Assembly: GCA_001800315.1 (NCBI GenBank)
Contig: MGVE01000011.1
Coordinates: 1 to 64,000 of the forward strand
Direction of reading: 5' to 3'
DNA: 64,000 nucleotides
DNA from: Elusimicrobia bacterium RIFOXYA2_FULL_47_53
Lineage (GTDB): Bacteria; Elusimicrobiota; Endomicrobiia; Endomicrobiales; XYA2-FULL-47-53
A program made the position numbers and the translations under genes. Position 1 is the first letter of the stretch. Every line of letters starts with the position of its first letter. Positions 48,716 to 58,373 of this stretch are shown here, piece by piece. The notes below the pieces were generated by a model. That model searched no databases. It saw only the letters and a program-made list of their open reading frames with translations, and was not told the origin of the DNA.

Positions 48716-49668
48716 TGGATAATACTGTGATAAGCGTGATCGTCCCGGTATTCAATGAAGAGGACAGCCTCAAAGAGCTCTATGCCCAGCTGGTAGCGGT
48801 CCGCGAGAGCGCCAAACTGAACATGGAGATAATATTTGTTGACGATTCGTCAACGGACGGCTCAAAAAATATTTTAAAAGAGCTCGCCGGATCCGACAAA
48901 TCGTGCAAGCTGGTCAGCTTTAATAAGAATTACGGACAGACAGCGGCCATCGCCGCCGGCATACGCGCCTCGCGCGGCTCAATTATCGTTACCATGGATT
49001 CTGACCTTCAGAACGATCCCGCCGACATTCCTATATTAATTGCCGGGCTCAACAATGGGGTGGATGTAGTCAGCGGCTGGCGCAGGGAAAGAAAAGACCC
49101 TTTTATCTCAAGGCTTCTCCCAAGTATGGCCGCTAACGCCATATTGTCTTTTATGACCGGCATTAAACTGCATGATTTCGGCTGCACGCTGAAAGCCTAC
49201 AAAAGGGAATATATTGAAAATATCTCTATTCACGGCGAGATGCACAGGTTCCTGCCGGCATACTGCGCCTGGCAGGGCGCGAAAATAACCGAGGTTGTCG
49301 TAAACCACAGGCCGAGGAAATACGGTTCTTCCAAGTACGGTTTCGGTTCCAGGACTTTCAAAGTTACCTTAGACCTGCTGGTTTTAAAATTTCTGCTTTC
49401 ATATATCACCAAGCCTATTTATGTTTTCGGCGGAGTGGCCTTGATTTCGTTTCTGGCGGGCGGCGCGGTGGGCTTATGGGCCTTGTATAGAAACTTGTAC
49501 CTGAATGTTCCCTGGATGAATCCTCTGTTTTTTGTCTGGATGCTTTTCTGGGCCTTAAGCGTTGTTTGTTTCCTTCTCGGACTTCTGGCGGAGGTAATAG
49601 TGCGTTTTTATCTTGAGGTCAGGGGTTTTCCAGTATATAAAATCGCCGAGAAGGCAAATTTAGAATAA
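48715..49668 (+). CDS. GT2 polyprenyl-phosphate glycosyltransferase (ArnC/GtrB-like)
   Basis: 317 residues. SVIVPVFNEEDSLKELYAQL, IIFVDDSSTDGSKNIL, VTMDSDLQNDPADIP and HDFGCTLKAYKREYIENI, then HRPRKYGSSKYGFGSRTFK, are hallmarks of ArnC/GtrB enzymes. Two C-terminal transmembrane helices (about 236-258 and 270-296) anchor it. It probably makes an undecaprenyl-phosphate sugar that a GT-C enzyme, perhaps the one at 50658-52601, uses outside. Overlaps both neighbours by one base. Confidence 0.9.
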   Translation: MDNTVISVIVPVFNEEDSLKELYAQLVAVRESAKLNMEIIFVDDSSTDGSKNILKELAGSDKSCKLVSFNKNYGQTAAIAAGIRASRGSIIVTMDSDLQNDPADIPILIAGLNNGVDVVSGWRRERKDPFISRLLPSMAANAILSFMTGIKLHDFGCTLKAYKREYIENISIHGEMHRFLPAYCAWQGAKITEVVVNHRPRKYGSSKYGFGSRTFKVTLDLLVLKFLLSYITKPIYVFGGVALISFLAGGAVGLWALYRNLYLNVPWMNPLFFVWMLFWALSVVCFLLGLLAEVIVRFYLEVRGFPVYKIAEKANLE

Positions 49669-50657
49669 TGAAAAAGGAATTGCTCGGTTATATCTGCTGC
49701 CCTTCGTGCCGTTCCCCGCTGGAGCTTGAGGGAGCCGTTGAAGAAGGCGCGGAGATCGTGTCCGGCAGCCTGCTCTGCCGCGCCTGCGGCGGAATATACG
49801 CTGTTGAAGGTGGCGTGCCAAATCTTTTGCTTAAACAGAAACTCGGCGACGAAAAAATAATGTCGCGCGGTTTTGAATTTGAGTGGAAATATTTCTTCAG
49901 AACCTCTAAGCCGTATTTTAAGCAGATGTTTTTAGAGTGGGTCGCGCCGCTGAAAGACGATGATTTTTCAGAGCGGGTTATTTTAGACGCCGGCTGCGGG
50001 ATGGGGAGAAACAGCCTTATAGCGGCTTCAATGGGAGCAAAAGCGGTTATAGCTTTTGATATCCATGATGCCGTCAAACTGTTTTACGGCAGAAGCAAGG
50101 CTGTGAAGAACCTGCACATCGTTAAGGCCGACATATTTAACCCTCCTTTTAAGCGGGTATTTGATATTGTATATTCCGCCGGTGTTTTGCATCATACGCC
50201 CAGCCCTTCATTGGCTTTTAAAAAACTCTCAGAGCTGGTAAACCCCGGCGGTGTATTCTCCAGTTTTGTATACGGGCGGGAAAACAATTCGTTTATCGCG
50301 AAGGTGGTGTCTTTTTTCAGGGAGTCCGTGATATCCAGAATGCCCAACCTGTTTGTCCTGCTGTTGTCCTATGTTTTGGGGTTTCTGCTTTTTATTTTCC
50401 TTAAATTCGTTTTCACGCCCGTTAATTATGTTTTCAAACTTGCCGGTACCGGGAATTTTGCCGGCTATTTCAGGTTTCTTGCCGGGACCGATTTTGAATA
50501 CAGCGTCCATGTGGTCTTTGACCATCTGGTCACTCCGATAGCTTCTTATCACGCTAACAGCGAAGTTGAGTCCTGGTACAGGGATAACGGGTTTTCGGAT
50601 GTCAAAGTGTGGAACCGTTACGGTATCACTCATATAGGTTTTGGAAGGAAAAAATAA
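49668..50657 (+). CDS. Methyltransferase with N-terminal zinc ribbon and internal hydrophobic segment
   Basis: 329 residues. The N-terminal Trm112-like ribbon has Cys11, Cys14, Cys37 and Cys40. The SAM site is LDAGCGMGRNSLIAASMG followed by VIAFDIHDA and the GVLHHTPSP loop. A strongly hydrophobic stretch at about 228-250 (LFVLLLSYVLGFLLFIFLKF) sits in the C-terminal half, which suggests action at the membrane. Such enzymes are found in many glycan clusters. Overlaps its upstream neighbour by one base and abuts the next. Confidence 0.83.
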   Translation: MKKELLGYICCPSCRSPLELEGAVEEGAEIVSGSLLCRACGGIYAVEGGVPNLLLKQKLGDEKIMSRGFEFEWKYFFRTSKPYFKQMFLEWVAPLKDDDFSERVILDAGCGMGRNSLIAASMGAKAVIAFDIHDAVKLFYGRSKAVKNLHIVKADIFNPPFKRVFDIVYSAGVLHHTPSPSLAFKKLSELVNPGGVFSSFVYGRENNSFIAKVVSFFRESVISRMPNLFVLLLSYVLGFLLFIFLKFVFTPVNYVFKLAGTGNFAGYFRFLAGTDFEYSVHVVFDHLVTPIASYHANSEVESWYRDNGFSDVKVWNRYGITHIGFGRKK

Positions 50658-52601
50658 ATGGCGTTTGTAATAAACCTGTTACTGCTTTTATTCGGAGCCT
50701 GGCCGCTTCTGGGCGGCAGCCCGGTGCAGTCTGCGCCGCTCGCGATAGCGCTGTACTACTACATACTTATCTACCTGCCCGGATATTACCTGTTAAAATA
50801 CTTTCTTGAAAAAGACAAGTACTCAATGCTTGAACTGATTCCCTTAAGCCTCTGCGCCGGTTACATATTTATTCTTCCCTGGGTGTTTCTCTCTTACACA
50901 TTTAATCTGCACATATCGGTTTTACTTAAGCTTTATATCGCGGCAGTCGCCCTGGCGCTGTTGGCGGACAAGTTCCTTGCCGGCGCGAAGCAGGATTTCT
51001 CTTTCAATAAGATACAGGTCAAAGGCTGGTATCTGTTCGGTTTGGCGGCGGTGCTCGCGGCGGCCGCGATAATGTCAAATTATTACGGCGGCTTTATAAG
51101 CGGGAATTTTCTGCCACATGTAAGCCAGATCAGGAAGCTGGCTGAATTCGGGGTTATTGAGCAGCGGTCGTGTTATTTTAAGGATTTTTTGTACGATCCG
51201 AATGTTTACAGCAGTTATTATGTGTTTCTTTCTTCTTTATCCTGGATAACTAAGATAGACCCGGTAAAGATATGGATTTTTCTGCCCCAGTTTATTTTTC
51301 CGGTGGGCCTGCTGGCGAACTTTGTTTTCGCGGGAAGAGTTTTAAAAAATTACGCCGCGGCTCTGTTGTATGTAGCGGTATATTTCGTATATTACGCGCT
51401 GTATAACCCGGGCGGCCCAGCGGACGGCCACGCGTGGCTTCAGTCGGAGCTTTCCGCCTGCAACAACTACATCGCGATGGGTATTTTCCTTCCTATGATA
51501 TTCCTTGTGCTGTATGATTATCTGGAAGAGAAGAACAAAAAGCTCCTCTATCTTCTGCCGCTTTTATTTCTCGGGCAGGGCGCGGTTCATCTTTATGTCC
51601 AGTCAAAGACCTATTTCATTCTCTTTTCGCTCCTGTTTATGGCGTTTCTCATCAGGCCAAGGCCGTTTGACTGGAAGACACTGCTAAAACCCGTCGCGTT
51701 CTCTCTCGCGGGTTTCGTCCTTTTTATATATGTGTTTTTTCTGCTTCAGCCTAACATTAACCCGGCATACAAAACGGCGGGCGGGACCGGCGGCGGCCTG
51801 CCTATGGTGTTTTTCGGCAAGTGGCCTCTGGTAAATCCTTTGCTCACTTTGCTCAACGACCCGGTAACCATAGCGGCCTGTATATTTTTCTTCCTGCTTG
51901 TGCCGTTTGTTAAGAGCGATTTTCCGGCTTTTTATATTTTCGCGATTGTTTCTTCCGTTTCTTTTATAATTTTTAATCCGCTGATGCTTCGTTTTGGAGG
52001 AATACTCCAGCCTTCCTACGAGAGAATAACCAGGCTGTATAATATTATCCCTTTTGCCCTGATGCTGGCTTATCCTCTGAGCAGGGCTTTTGAAAATAAC
52101 GGTAATTATTTAAGGAAGTACAGGCGTTACATAGCGATAGCTCTTGTCGCGGCGCTGGCTTTTACGCTGAAGGATGTTCCAAAACGCCTCGGAGCGATAG
52201 TTTATAACAAGAGCAATTCGCTGCTTGAGCTTGGGAGGAACAAACCTCTTTACGATCTTATCAGGGCGCATATCCCGGCCGGCTCGGTGGTTATGATTAA
52301 CGAGCCTCTTACTACCTGGTGGACGACCTATTTTCCGCACTACATTGTGGCTCATGCTTTTGGTTTTGTTCTGCCTCCCAATATGGATCAAACTCAGAGA
52401 AAAAAAGACCTCGCTGATTTTTATGCCAATCCGTTTTCGTCTCAAGGCGAGGAGATTCTGCGTAAATACGATGTAAGTTACATTTTCTTTATGGCCGCGG
52501 AATTAAAGCCCTTTGATGCCGCTAAGGCCGGTTTTCTGGAAAGAGTTTACGCTAACCCGCAGTTTGAGATTTTTAAGGTGAAAAGCAATGCCGGACAATA
52601 A
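50658..52601 (+). CDS. Large polytopic membrane protein, putative GT-C glycosyltransferase
   Basis: 647 residues with about 13 transmembrane helices in residues 1-510 and a soluble C-terminal domain (about 520-647) with RAHIPAGSVVMINEP and ILRKYDVSYIFFM. This layout resembles uncharacterised GT-C enzymes that use polyprenyl-linked sugars, but the acidic pair after helix 1 is not evident, so catalysis is unproven. It lies just after an ArnC-type GT2 and a methyltransferase, consistent with a glycan transfer step on the periplasmic side. The end overlaps the next GT2 by 14 bases. Confidence 0.6.
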   Translation: MAFVINLLLLLFGAWPLLGGSPVQSAPLAIALYYYILIYLPGYYLLKYFLEKDKYSMLELIPLSLCAGYIFILPWVFLSYTFNLHISVLLKLYIAAVALALLADKFLAGAKQDFSFNKIQVKGWYLFGLAAVLAAAAIMSNYYGGFISGNFLPHVSQIRKLAEFGVIEQRSCYFKDFLYDPNVYSSYYVFLSSLSWITKIDPVKIWIFLPQFIFPVGLLANFVFAGRVLKNYAAALLYVAVYFVYYALYNPGGPADGHAWLQSELSACNNYIAMGIFLPMIFLVLYDYLEEKNKKLLYLLPLLFLGQGAVHLYVQSKTYFILFSLLFMAFLIRPRPFDWKTLLKPVAFSLAGFVLFIYVFFLLQPNINPAYKTAGGTGGGLPMVFFGKWPLVNPLLTLLNDPVTIAACIFFFLLVPFVKSDFPAFYIFAIVSSVSFIIFNPLMLRFGGILQPSYERITRLYNIIPFALMLAYPLSRAFENNGNYLRKYRRYIAIALVAALAFTLKDVPKRLGAIVYNKSNSLLELGRNKPLYDLIRAHIPAGSVVMINEPLTTWWTTYFPHYIVAHAFGFVLPPNMDQTQRKKDLADFYANPFSSQGEEILRKYDVSYIFFMAAELKPFDAAKAGFLERVYANPQFEIFKVKSNAGQ

Positions 52602-53556
52602 TCCTCTTGTCAGCGTCATCATCCCGGCCTATAATTCGGAGGCGACGGTTGCCAAATGCCTTGACAGCGTGCTTTCGCAGGACTATAAAAACATTGAACT
52701 CATTGTTGTTGACGACGGTTCAACTGATTCAACTCCTGCGATACTCTCCTCCTATGAACAGCGCCCGGGCGTAAAGGTAATAAAGGTCATAAACGGCGGG
52801 CCGTCAAAAGCCAGAAATCTCGGAATACAATATTCAAAAGGGGAATTCCTTGCCTTTACGGACGCGGACTGTATTGTGAAGGCTGACTGGATAACCAGGC
52901 TTCTTGAATGTTTTAACTCGGATGCGGTAGCCGGAGCCGGCGGCGACCAGCTGAGCCCTCCAGATGAGACAGGTTTCGGAAAAACCGTTAACGATTTCAT
53001 GAGGGCCATCGGTTTTATTTCGGACTACATCAAAGACAAAGCCGGCGGTCCGGCAAAGGTTGTCTCCCATAATCCAACCTGTAATGTTATGTACAGGCGC
53101 GAAATCATATCAAAGCTTGGCGCTTTTCTTGAAGAACTCTGGCCCGGCGAAGATGTGGAATTGGATTACAGGATAATAAAGGCCGGGCACCGGCTTCTTT
53201 ACACTCCGGGCGCCGTTGTGTATCATTACAGGCCAAAAACCCTGGCGTTATTTTCAAAAATGATGAACCGCTACGGTTACGCGCAGGCGTTTCTTGTAAA
53301 GAAATACGGTTTCTGGCGTGTGCTGCATTTTGTTCCGGTCATATTGCCTCTGCTTGTCGTTTATGACGCCTCAATATGGGCCTACGATCTGCCGCTGTTC
53401 GTGCTGACAAATGCCATTGGTGCCGCGCTAATCTATCTGTATTTCTCCGTAAAAAGCGGTTCTGCCGTTAAAGGGAGCCGGTATTTTGTTCTGTATTTTG
53501 TGACGCTCTTTTCCTGGCTGAAGGGATTTTACTTTGAAATACTGAGGAAGAAATAA
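52588..53556 (+). CDS. GT2 family glycosyltransferase with C-terminal membrane segments
   Basis: 322 residues. SVIIPAYNSEATVAKCLDSVLSQ, IVVDDGSTDSTPAIL, GPSKARNLGIQYSKGEFLAFTDADC (DXD) and LWPGEDVELDYRI are clear GT2 motifs. Two or three hydrophobic helices near the C-terminus (about 250-300) indicate a membrane location, as in processive or polyprenyl-linked glycan synthases. It overlaps the putative GT-C gene by 14 bases and a radical SAM gene by one. Confidence 0.9.
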   Translation: MPDNNPLVSVIIPAYNSEATVAKCLDSVLSQDYKNIELIVVDDGSTDSTPAILSSYEQRPGVKVIKVINGGPSKARNLGIQYSKGEFLAFTDADCIVKADWITRLLECFNSDAVAGAGGDQLSPPDETGFGKTVNDFMRAIGFISDYIKDKAGGPAKVVSHNPTCNVMYRREIISKLGAFLEELWPGEDVELDYRIIKAGHRLLYTPGAVVYHYRPKTLALFSKMMNRYGYAQAFLVKKYGFWRVLHFVPVILPLLVVYDASIWAYDLPLFVLTNAIGAALIYLYFSVKSGSAVKGSRYFVLYFVTLFSWLKGFYFEILRKK

Positions 53557-54992
53557 TGAAAGTATTGTTGATTTATCCAAACCGCGAGCAGTACATATTC
53601 GGGATAACTCCCCATGTCTATATTGAAGCCGATGCCGGCAATTATCCGCCCATCGGCCTCCTTTATATCGCGGCCTATCTAAAGAAACACTCGGATATTG
53701 AGGTCTCGGTTCTTGACGCCTATACCAGGAACTTAAGCCGCAGTCAGATTAAGGACGAGGTGAGGAGGCTCTCGCCTGATATCGTCGGGGTTTATTTTTC
53801 CACCTATTACCTTTATGACAGCGTTGACCTGATTTCGGATATTAAAGAAGTAAATCCCGCGATAGTCACAGTCGCCGGCGGGCCGCATTCAACGCTTTTT
53901 CCGCGCGAAGCCGTAAAAGTTAAGGGCGTGGACTATGTTATGACAGGGGAATCCGAGGAAAGCTTTTTAAAATTCGCCCGGCTCATTGAAACCGGGAAAT
54001 TTAATGAAATTGACGCGCTGGCTAATGTGCTTTCCTTGTCGTCGCCCTCCGATAAGGCCGTATGCGACGGCAAGTCCGAGAATCTTGACGAACTGCCTTT
54101 CCCTGCCAGAGAGCTTCTGGATACCGCTTCTTACCGCTCCATACTTGCAAAGAGAAACCCGATAACAACCGTAATTACTTCCCGCGGCTGTCCCTTTAAG
54201 TGCCATTTCTGCTCAAATATTGAGAGCGGGAAAAAAGTGCGCTACCGTTCCGCTTCTAATGTGGTTGACGAACTTCAACTGCTTGTAAAGGATTACGGTA
54301 TACGCGACTTTCTGCTTTTTGACGAGCTGTTCACTTCCAACAAGGAAAGAACACACCATATCTGCGACGAAATACTGAAAAGAGGCCTCAAAATCCGCTG
54401 GCACTGCAGAAGCCGAGCCGATGTTTTAGACCGGGAGCTTGTTGCAAAAATGAAGAAGGCCGGCTGCAGGCTTATTCAGTTCGGCATTGAGACCGGCAAC
54501 CAGCGTCTGCAGAAAGCTATTAACAAGAACCTTAACCTGGAAAGCGTCAGGGAAACCGTAGCGATGGTCTATGACGCCGGTATATACACCTATGGCGATT
54601 TCATGTTCGGCCTGCCGGGTGAGACCGCCGAAGAAACAGCTCAGACGCTTGAATACGCCAAATCCCTTAAGCTTGATTATGTGGCCTTCGGAATGTTTCA
54701 CCCGGTGCCTGGAAGCTATTTTTACGGCCAGGGCCTCGCGGAAAATAAATTTGAGGACTTCTGGATGAAATACATCCGCGACAGAAACTATATAATAGAG
54801 GATCATTCCTGGACCGGCAGAGACCGCGAGAAGTTTCATTTGATGATGGCGGCGGCATACCGGAAGTTCTATTTTCGCCCGGGATTTATTTTCAAAAAAA
54901 TTATCAGGTTAGATTCGCTTTCGCAGCTGGCCTGGCAGGCGAAATCAGCGGTCAGGGTATTCTCAAACTTAATCCTCAAAAGGTTTAAATGA
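53556..54992 (+). CDS. B12-binding-type radical SAM protein
   Basis: 478 residues. A B12-binding-like N-terminal domain (IYPNREQYIFG, PPIGLLYIAAYLKKH, VAGGPHSTLFPREAV, VMTGESEESFL) precedes the radical SAM core with Cys212, Cys216 and Cys219 (SRGCPFKCHFC). LLFDELFTSNKERTHHICDEILKRG and FGIETGNQRLQKAINKNL follow, with a GLPGETAEETAQTL segment. No DxHxxG motif, so cobalamin binding would be base-off without the His ligand. It is closely spaced with the next radical SAM gene (4-base overlap), so the two may act in sequence. Confidence 0.88.
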   Translation: MKVLLIYPNREQYIFGITPHVYIEADAGNYPPIGLLYIAAYLKKHSDIEVSVLDAYTRNLSRSQIKDEVRRLSPDIVGVYFSTYYLYDSVDLISDIKEVNPAIVTVAGGPHSTLFPREAVKVKGVDYVMTGESEESFLKFARLIETGKFNEIDALANVLSLSSPSDKAVCDGKSENLDELPFPARELLDTASYRSILAKRNPITTVITSRGCPFKCHFCSNIESGKKVRYRSASNVVDELQLLVKDYGIRDFLLFDELFTSNKERTHHICDEILKRGLKIRWHCRSRADVLDRELVAKMKKAGCRLIQFGIETGNQRLQKAINKNLNLESVRETVAMVYDAGIYTYGDFMFGLPGETAEETAQTLEYAKSLKLDYVAFGMFHPVPGSYFYGQGLAENKFEDFWMKYIRDRNYIIEDHSWTGRDREKFHLMMAAAYRKFYFRPGFIFKKIIRLDSLSQLAWQAKSAVRVFSNLILKRFK

Positions 54993-56395
54993 AAATTCTT
55001 TTCATTGATCCCAGGGGCGATGTCTCGGGTATTAATGCCGGCATAGGCTATCTCGCCGCGGCCCTTAAATCTTGCGGCCACGAGGTTAAGGCGCTGGATT
55101 TCAATAATAATACCGAAGATGAAGCCGAGAGGCTGGCAAAAGCCCTGGCCTGGAAACCTGATATAGCCGCGTTTTCCGTGAAAACCAATACGGTGCCGGA
55201 AGCGGCCCGTCTGGCAGGAATATTTAAGGATGCCGGCGCGGTTACTATCGCCGGAGGCCCGGGAGCGACCTGCGAAAAAGAGGGCCTGCTTGCCGATAAC
55301 CCGGTATTTGACTATGCCTTTTCCGGCGAGGCTGAAAACGCCATAGCGGCATTTGCCTCCGCGGCGCCGGGAGGCGATCTCTCAGGCCTTTCCGGCCTTT
55401 GCTTGAGGCAGGGAGGCAAAAGCGTCTGCAACGGAACGAGTCTTGTTTCTGACCTTGATTCCCTTAAGTTCCCTGATTATTCGGATTTTGACACCGTGGC
55501 TCTGTTAAAGGAAAAATACCCTCTTGTGACAAGCAGGGGCTGTCCCTACGACTGCACCTACTGTTCGGTAAATAAAATAAGCGGAAGAAAATGGAGATTC
55601 AGAAGCGCCCGCAATGTAATTGACGAGCTTGCCGCCGCGAAAATAAAATACGGCATTAAACAGTTTGATATAGCCGATGACAACTTTACCATGGATATGG
55701 GGCGCGCAAAGGAGATCTGCCGCCTGCTGATAGATGAAAAAATCGGCCTGCGCTGGTCCTGCATAAACGGCATCAGGGCCGACCGGGTTGACGCCGAACT
55801 GCTCGCTTTAATGAAACGCTCGGGCTGCGGGGAAGTCTGGTTCGGCATTGAGAGCCTCAATGAACAAGTTTTTGACGGCATAAAGAAAGGCGAGAAACTT
55901 GAAAGCATAGTCAAAGCGGTTCGGCTCGCCAAAGACAGCGGCCTTGAGGTATGCGGATTCTTTGTCGCGGGCCTGCCGGGCAGCAGTTACAACTCAGATA
56001 TGGAAACGCTCAGAAAAGCTAAAAAGCTCGGCCTTGACGAGATGCTCTGGAGCCTGGCCACCCCTTATCCTCACACTGAGTTTTATGAGTGGGCGAAAAC
56101 CAATGCCCGGCAGATCGGGGATTTCAGAGAGGTAAGCTTTTTTAAGCGCCCCAGCGCGGTAATTGAGACAGACGATTATCCCGCGGCCTGGCGCCTTGAG
56201 ATGTTTTACCGCGGCAACCTCGCGGGCTATTCGTACAGCTGCTTTTTTCCGAAAAATATCGGTTTGCGCGATATCATTCGTTTTGCTTTTTATATTATCA
56301 GGTATGATTTGCCGAGACTGCCGGCGCACGCCGCCAAAATTCTTTTCGGAGCCCATCATAGAAAACATTTAAAAGAACTCTTAAAACGGATTTAA
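54989..56395 (+). CDS. B12-binding-type radical SAM protein
   Basis: 468 residues. The N-terminal domain (FIDPRGDVSGINAGIGYLAAALKSCGHEV, TIAGGPGATCEKEG, FSGEAENAIAAF) is B12-binding-like. The cluster cysteines are Cys185, Cys189 and Cys192 (SRGCPYDCTYC). FDIADDNFTMDMGRAKEIC and FGIESLNEQVFDGIKKGEK are typical of this class. The C-terminal region beyond 390 is particular to this protein. ATGA overlap with the preceding radical SAM gene. Substrate unknown; context suggests a glycan or lipid. Confidence 0.87.
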   Translation: MKILFIDPRGDVSGINAGIGYLAAALKSCGHEVKALDFNNNTEDEAERLAKALAWKPDIAAFSVKTNTVPEAARLAGIFKDAGAVTIAGGPGATCEKEGLLADNPVFDYAFSGEAENAIAAFASAAPGGDLSGLSGLCLRQGGKSVCNGTSLVSDLDSLKFPDYSDFDTVALLKEKYPLVTSRGCPYDCTYCSVNKISGRKWRFRSARNVIDELAAAKIKYGIKQFDIADDNFTMDMGRAKEICRLLIDEKIGLRWSCINGIRADRVDAELLALMKRSGCGEVWFGIESLNEQVFDGIKKGEKLESIVKAVRLAKDSGLEVCGFFVAGLPGSSYNSDMETLRKAKKLGLDEMLWSLATPYPHTEFYEWAKTNARQIGDFREVSFFKRPSAVIETDDYPAAWRLEMFYRGNLAGYSYSCFFPKNIGLRDIIRFAFYIIRYDLPRLPAHAAKILFGAHHRKHLKELLKRI

Positions 56396-56397
56396 TA

Positions 56398-57645
56398 ATG
56401 AAAATAGCTTATGTTTCAAATTATCTGCCGGGATTTCATTCCCATGTGGGTGGCGCTGAAAAGGCTTTAAAACAGACGGCCGAACTTGCCCGTGCAAAAG
56501 GGCATGAGCCTGTTTTTTTCTCTCTGCCCGCGGGGAGCCGCGCCAACGGCCTTTATCAGATAAAAACTTTAGAGTCATATCTTCCTTTTCTCTCCAGACT
56601 CATTGAAATTCTAAAATGGTACATATTTCAGTTTGATCCCGTCGCGTATTTTGGTGCTTTGAAAGCCTTAAGGATGGCAAAGCCTGATATAGTCCATCTG
56701 GGCAACTTTCAGTTTCTGACTTTTTCCGTAGTCGCGGCGGCCCAAAAACTCGGGATACCGGTTATAGTTTCAATTTACGATTACTGGTATTTCTGCCCGC
56801 TTACGACGCTTATCCGGTATGATACAAAGGCCTGCCGTTTGTTCCACGGGCCGGAGTGCGTAAAATGCACCCCGAAAACCTTCAGCGCGGCGCAGAGCGT
56901 TTTGTTGCGCTTCCGTAAGGATCTGTTTAACAAGTATTTAAATATGGCGGACAGGTTCATTGTTTTGTCGGAATCGTCCCGCTCCATACTCAACGCTTAC
57001 GGAATACCATTCAACAAAATAAATGTTATCAGGTTTTCCGTACAACCCGAAGCCGCCGCGGCGCGTGCCGATAAGGCCGAGGAAGACAGCGTTTTGTTTA
57101 TCGGCTGGAAGCAGAAAAGAAAGGGTTTTCATATTCTGCTGGAAGCCATGAAGAAAATAGTTAAAGAGAAACCTTCGGCTAAACTGACAGCTCTTTTGCA
57201 GGATGTAAAATGGGAGAAAGATTACGAGAAGCAGATTGAATCTCTTTTATCCCAACTGCCGGAAGGCTCTGTTGTTATTGAAAAGGGGCAGAAAGACAAA
57301 GCATATATTGACCGGCTGTTTTCTCGGGCCGCGGTAGTGGCGGTGCCGGAACAGTGGGAGAATATGTCGCCGCTTATAGTAATAGAAGCGATGCTTAAAG
57401 GGAAAGCGGTCGTGGCGTCTGATCTGGGCGGAATTCCCGAGTTTATAAGTTCCGGGAAAGACGGCCTGCTTGCCGTTTACGACGACGCGGATGATTTTTC
57501 TAAAAAAATATTGTATCTTTTTGGCAATAAGGACAAGGCCGCGGAGCTCGGCGATAACGCCAGGGCAAAGGTTGAGCGGCTGCTTTCGGAAAATATAATA
57601 GCGGAAGAACTGAATACGGAGTATTCCAAATGGATAAAGCGGTAA
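56398..57645 (+). CDS. GT4 family glycosyltransferase
   Basis: 415 residues. The N-terminal domain has VGGAEKALKQTAELARAKGHEP and IVHLGNFQFLT; the donor domain has LFIGWKQKRKGFHILLEAM, AVVAVPEQWENMSPLIVIEAMLKGKAVVASDLGGIPE. The EQWENMSPLIVIEA stretch replaces the EGFG motif but keeps the second glutamate. It contains a cysteine-rich patch (CRLFHGPECVKC) seen in some GT4 enzymes. It overlaps the next gene by 16 bases. Confidence 0.88.
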   Translation: MKIAYVSNYLPGFHSHVGGAEKALKQTAELARAKGHEPVFFSLPAGSRANGLYQIKTLESYLPFLSRLIEILKWYIFQFDPVAYFGALKALRMAKPDIVHLGNFQFLTFSVVAAAQKLGIPVIVSIYDYWYFCPLTTLIRYDTKACRLFHGPECVKCTPKTFSAAQSVLLRFRKDLFNKYLNMADRFIVLSESSRSILNAYGIPFNKINVIRFSVQPEAAAARADKAEEDSVLFIGWKQKRKGFHILLEAMKKIVKEKPSAKLTALLQDVKWEKDYEKQIESLLSQLPEGSVVIEKGQKDKAYIDRLFSRAAVVAVPEQWENMSPLIVIEAMLKGKAVVASDLGGIPEFISSGKDGLLAVYDDADDFSKKILYLFGNKDKAAELGDNARAKVERLLSENIIAEELNTEYSKWIKR

Positions 57646-58373
57646 TTCTTGCCGGCGGCAAGGGCCTTAGGTTCGGCTCGGACGCGAACGATGTTCCAAA
57701 GCCCATGGCCGAGGTCTGCGGTAAACCTATAATTCATTATATCGTGTCCATGCTAAAAGGCCTGGGCTTTAAGAAATTATATGTCGTGGTCGCCTATAAA
57801 AAGGAAGTCATAATAGATTACCTTTCCGGCGGCCGCTACGGGCTTGATTTTGAGTTTATTGACAACAGCAATATCAATAACCTGGTGAAAAGCGGACTCA
57901 GCGACGCCGTACTGCTTTTAAAGGAAAAAATCAAAGAGCCGTTCATGACTATTTTGGGCGACGAGATCTACGCCGGCACTTCCCATAAAGCTATGATAGA
58001 GAAATACGAATCCGGCGCGGGCTATTCATCGGTGATCGCGGTGCACAGAGCAAAGGATATTGAGGAAGTAAAAAAGAATTACTCGGTTATGACGGACAAG
58101 AGCGGGCTGATTGTTGACCTGGAGGAAAAGCCGCAAAAACCCTGGAACGACCTTATCGGCTGCGGAACTTATATATTTGACTCTGAAATATTCGGCTACA
58201 TAGAAAAGACCCCGGTTTCAGCCAGAAGCGGCAGGAAAGAGCTGGCCGACACCATGAAGCTGATGATACGGGACAACAAAAAAATATTCGCGTTTGATAT
58301 CGCCGGGCAGTACCTCAATATAAATTATCCGGAAGACATCGCGAGAGCCTGCGCGATAATGGGAGCTAAATAG
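57630..58373 (+). CDS. Sugar-1-phosphate nucleotidyltransferase
   Basis: 247 residues. The activation loop is AVILAGGKGLRFGSDANDVPKPMAEVCGKPII, the standard NTP-transferase motif; YVVVAYKKEVIIDYL, FMTILGDEIYAG and VDLEEKPQKPWNDLIGCGTYIF complete the fold. It likely makes an NDP-sugar for the nearby glycosyltransferases. The base and sugar cannot be assigned, since GDP-mannose, dTDP-glucose and CDP-glucose enzymes share these motifs. The stop overlaps the next GTG start by one base. Confidence 0.87.
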   Translation: MDKAVILAGGKGLRFGSDANDVPKPMAEVCGKPIIHYIVSMLKGLGFKKLYVVVAYKKEVIIDYLSGGRYGLDFEFIDNSNINNLVKSGLSDAVLLLKEKIKEPFMTILGDEIYAGTSHKAMIEKYESGAGYSSVIAVHRAKDIEEVKKNYSVMTDKSGLIVDLEEKPQKPWNDLIGCGTYIFDSEIFGYIEKTPVSARSGRKELADTMKLMIRDNKKIFAFDIAGQYLNINYPEDIARACAIMGAK

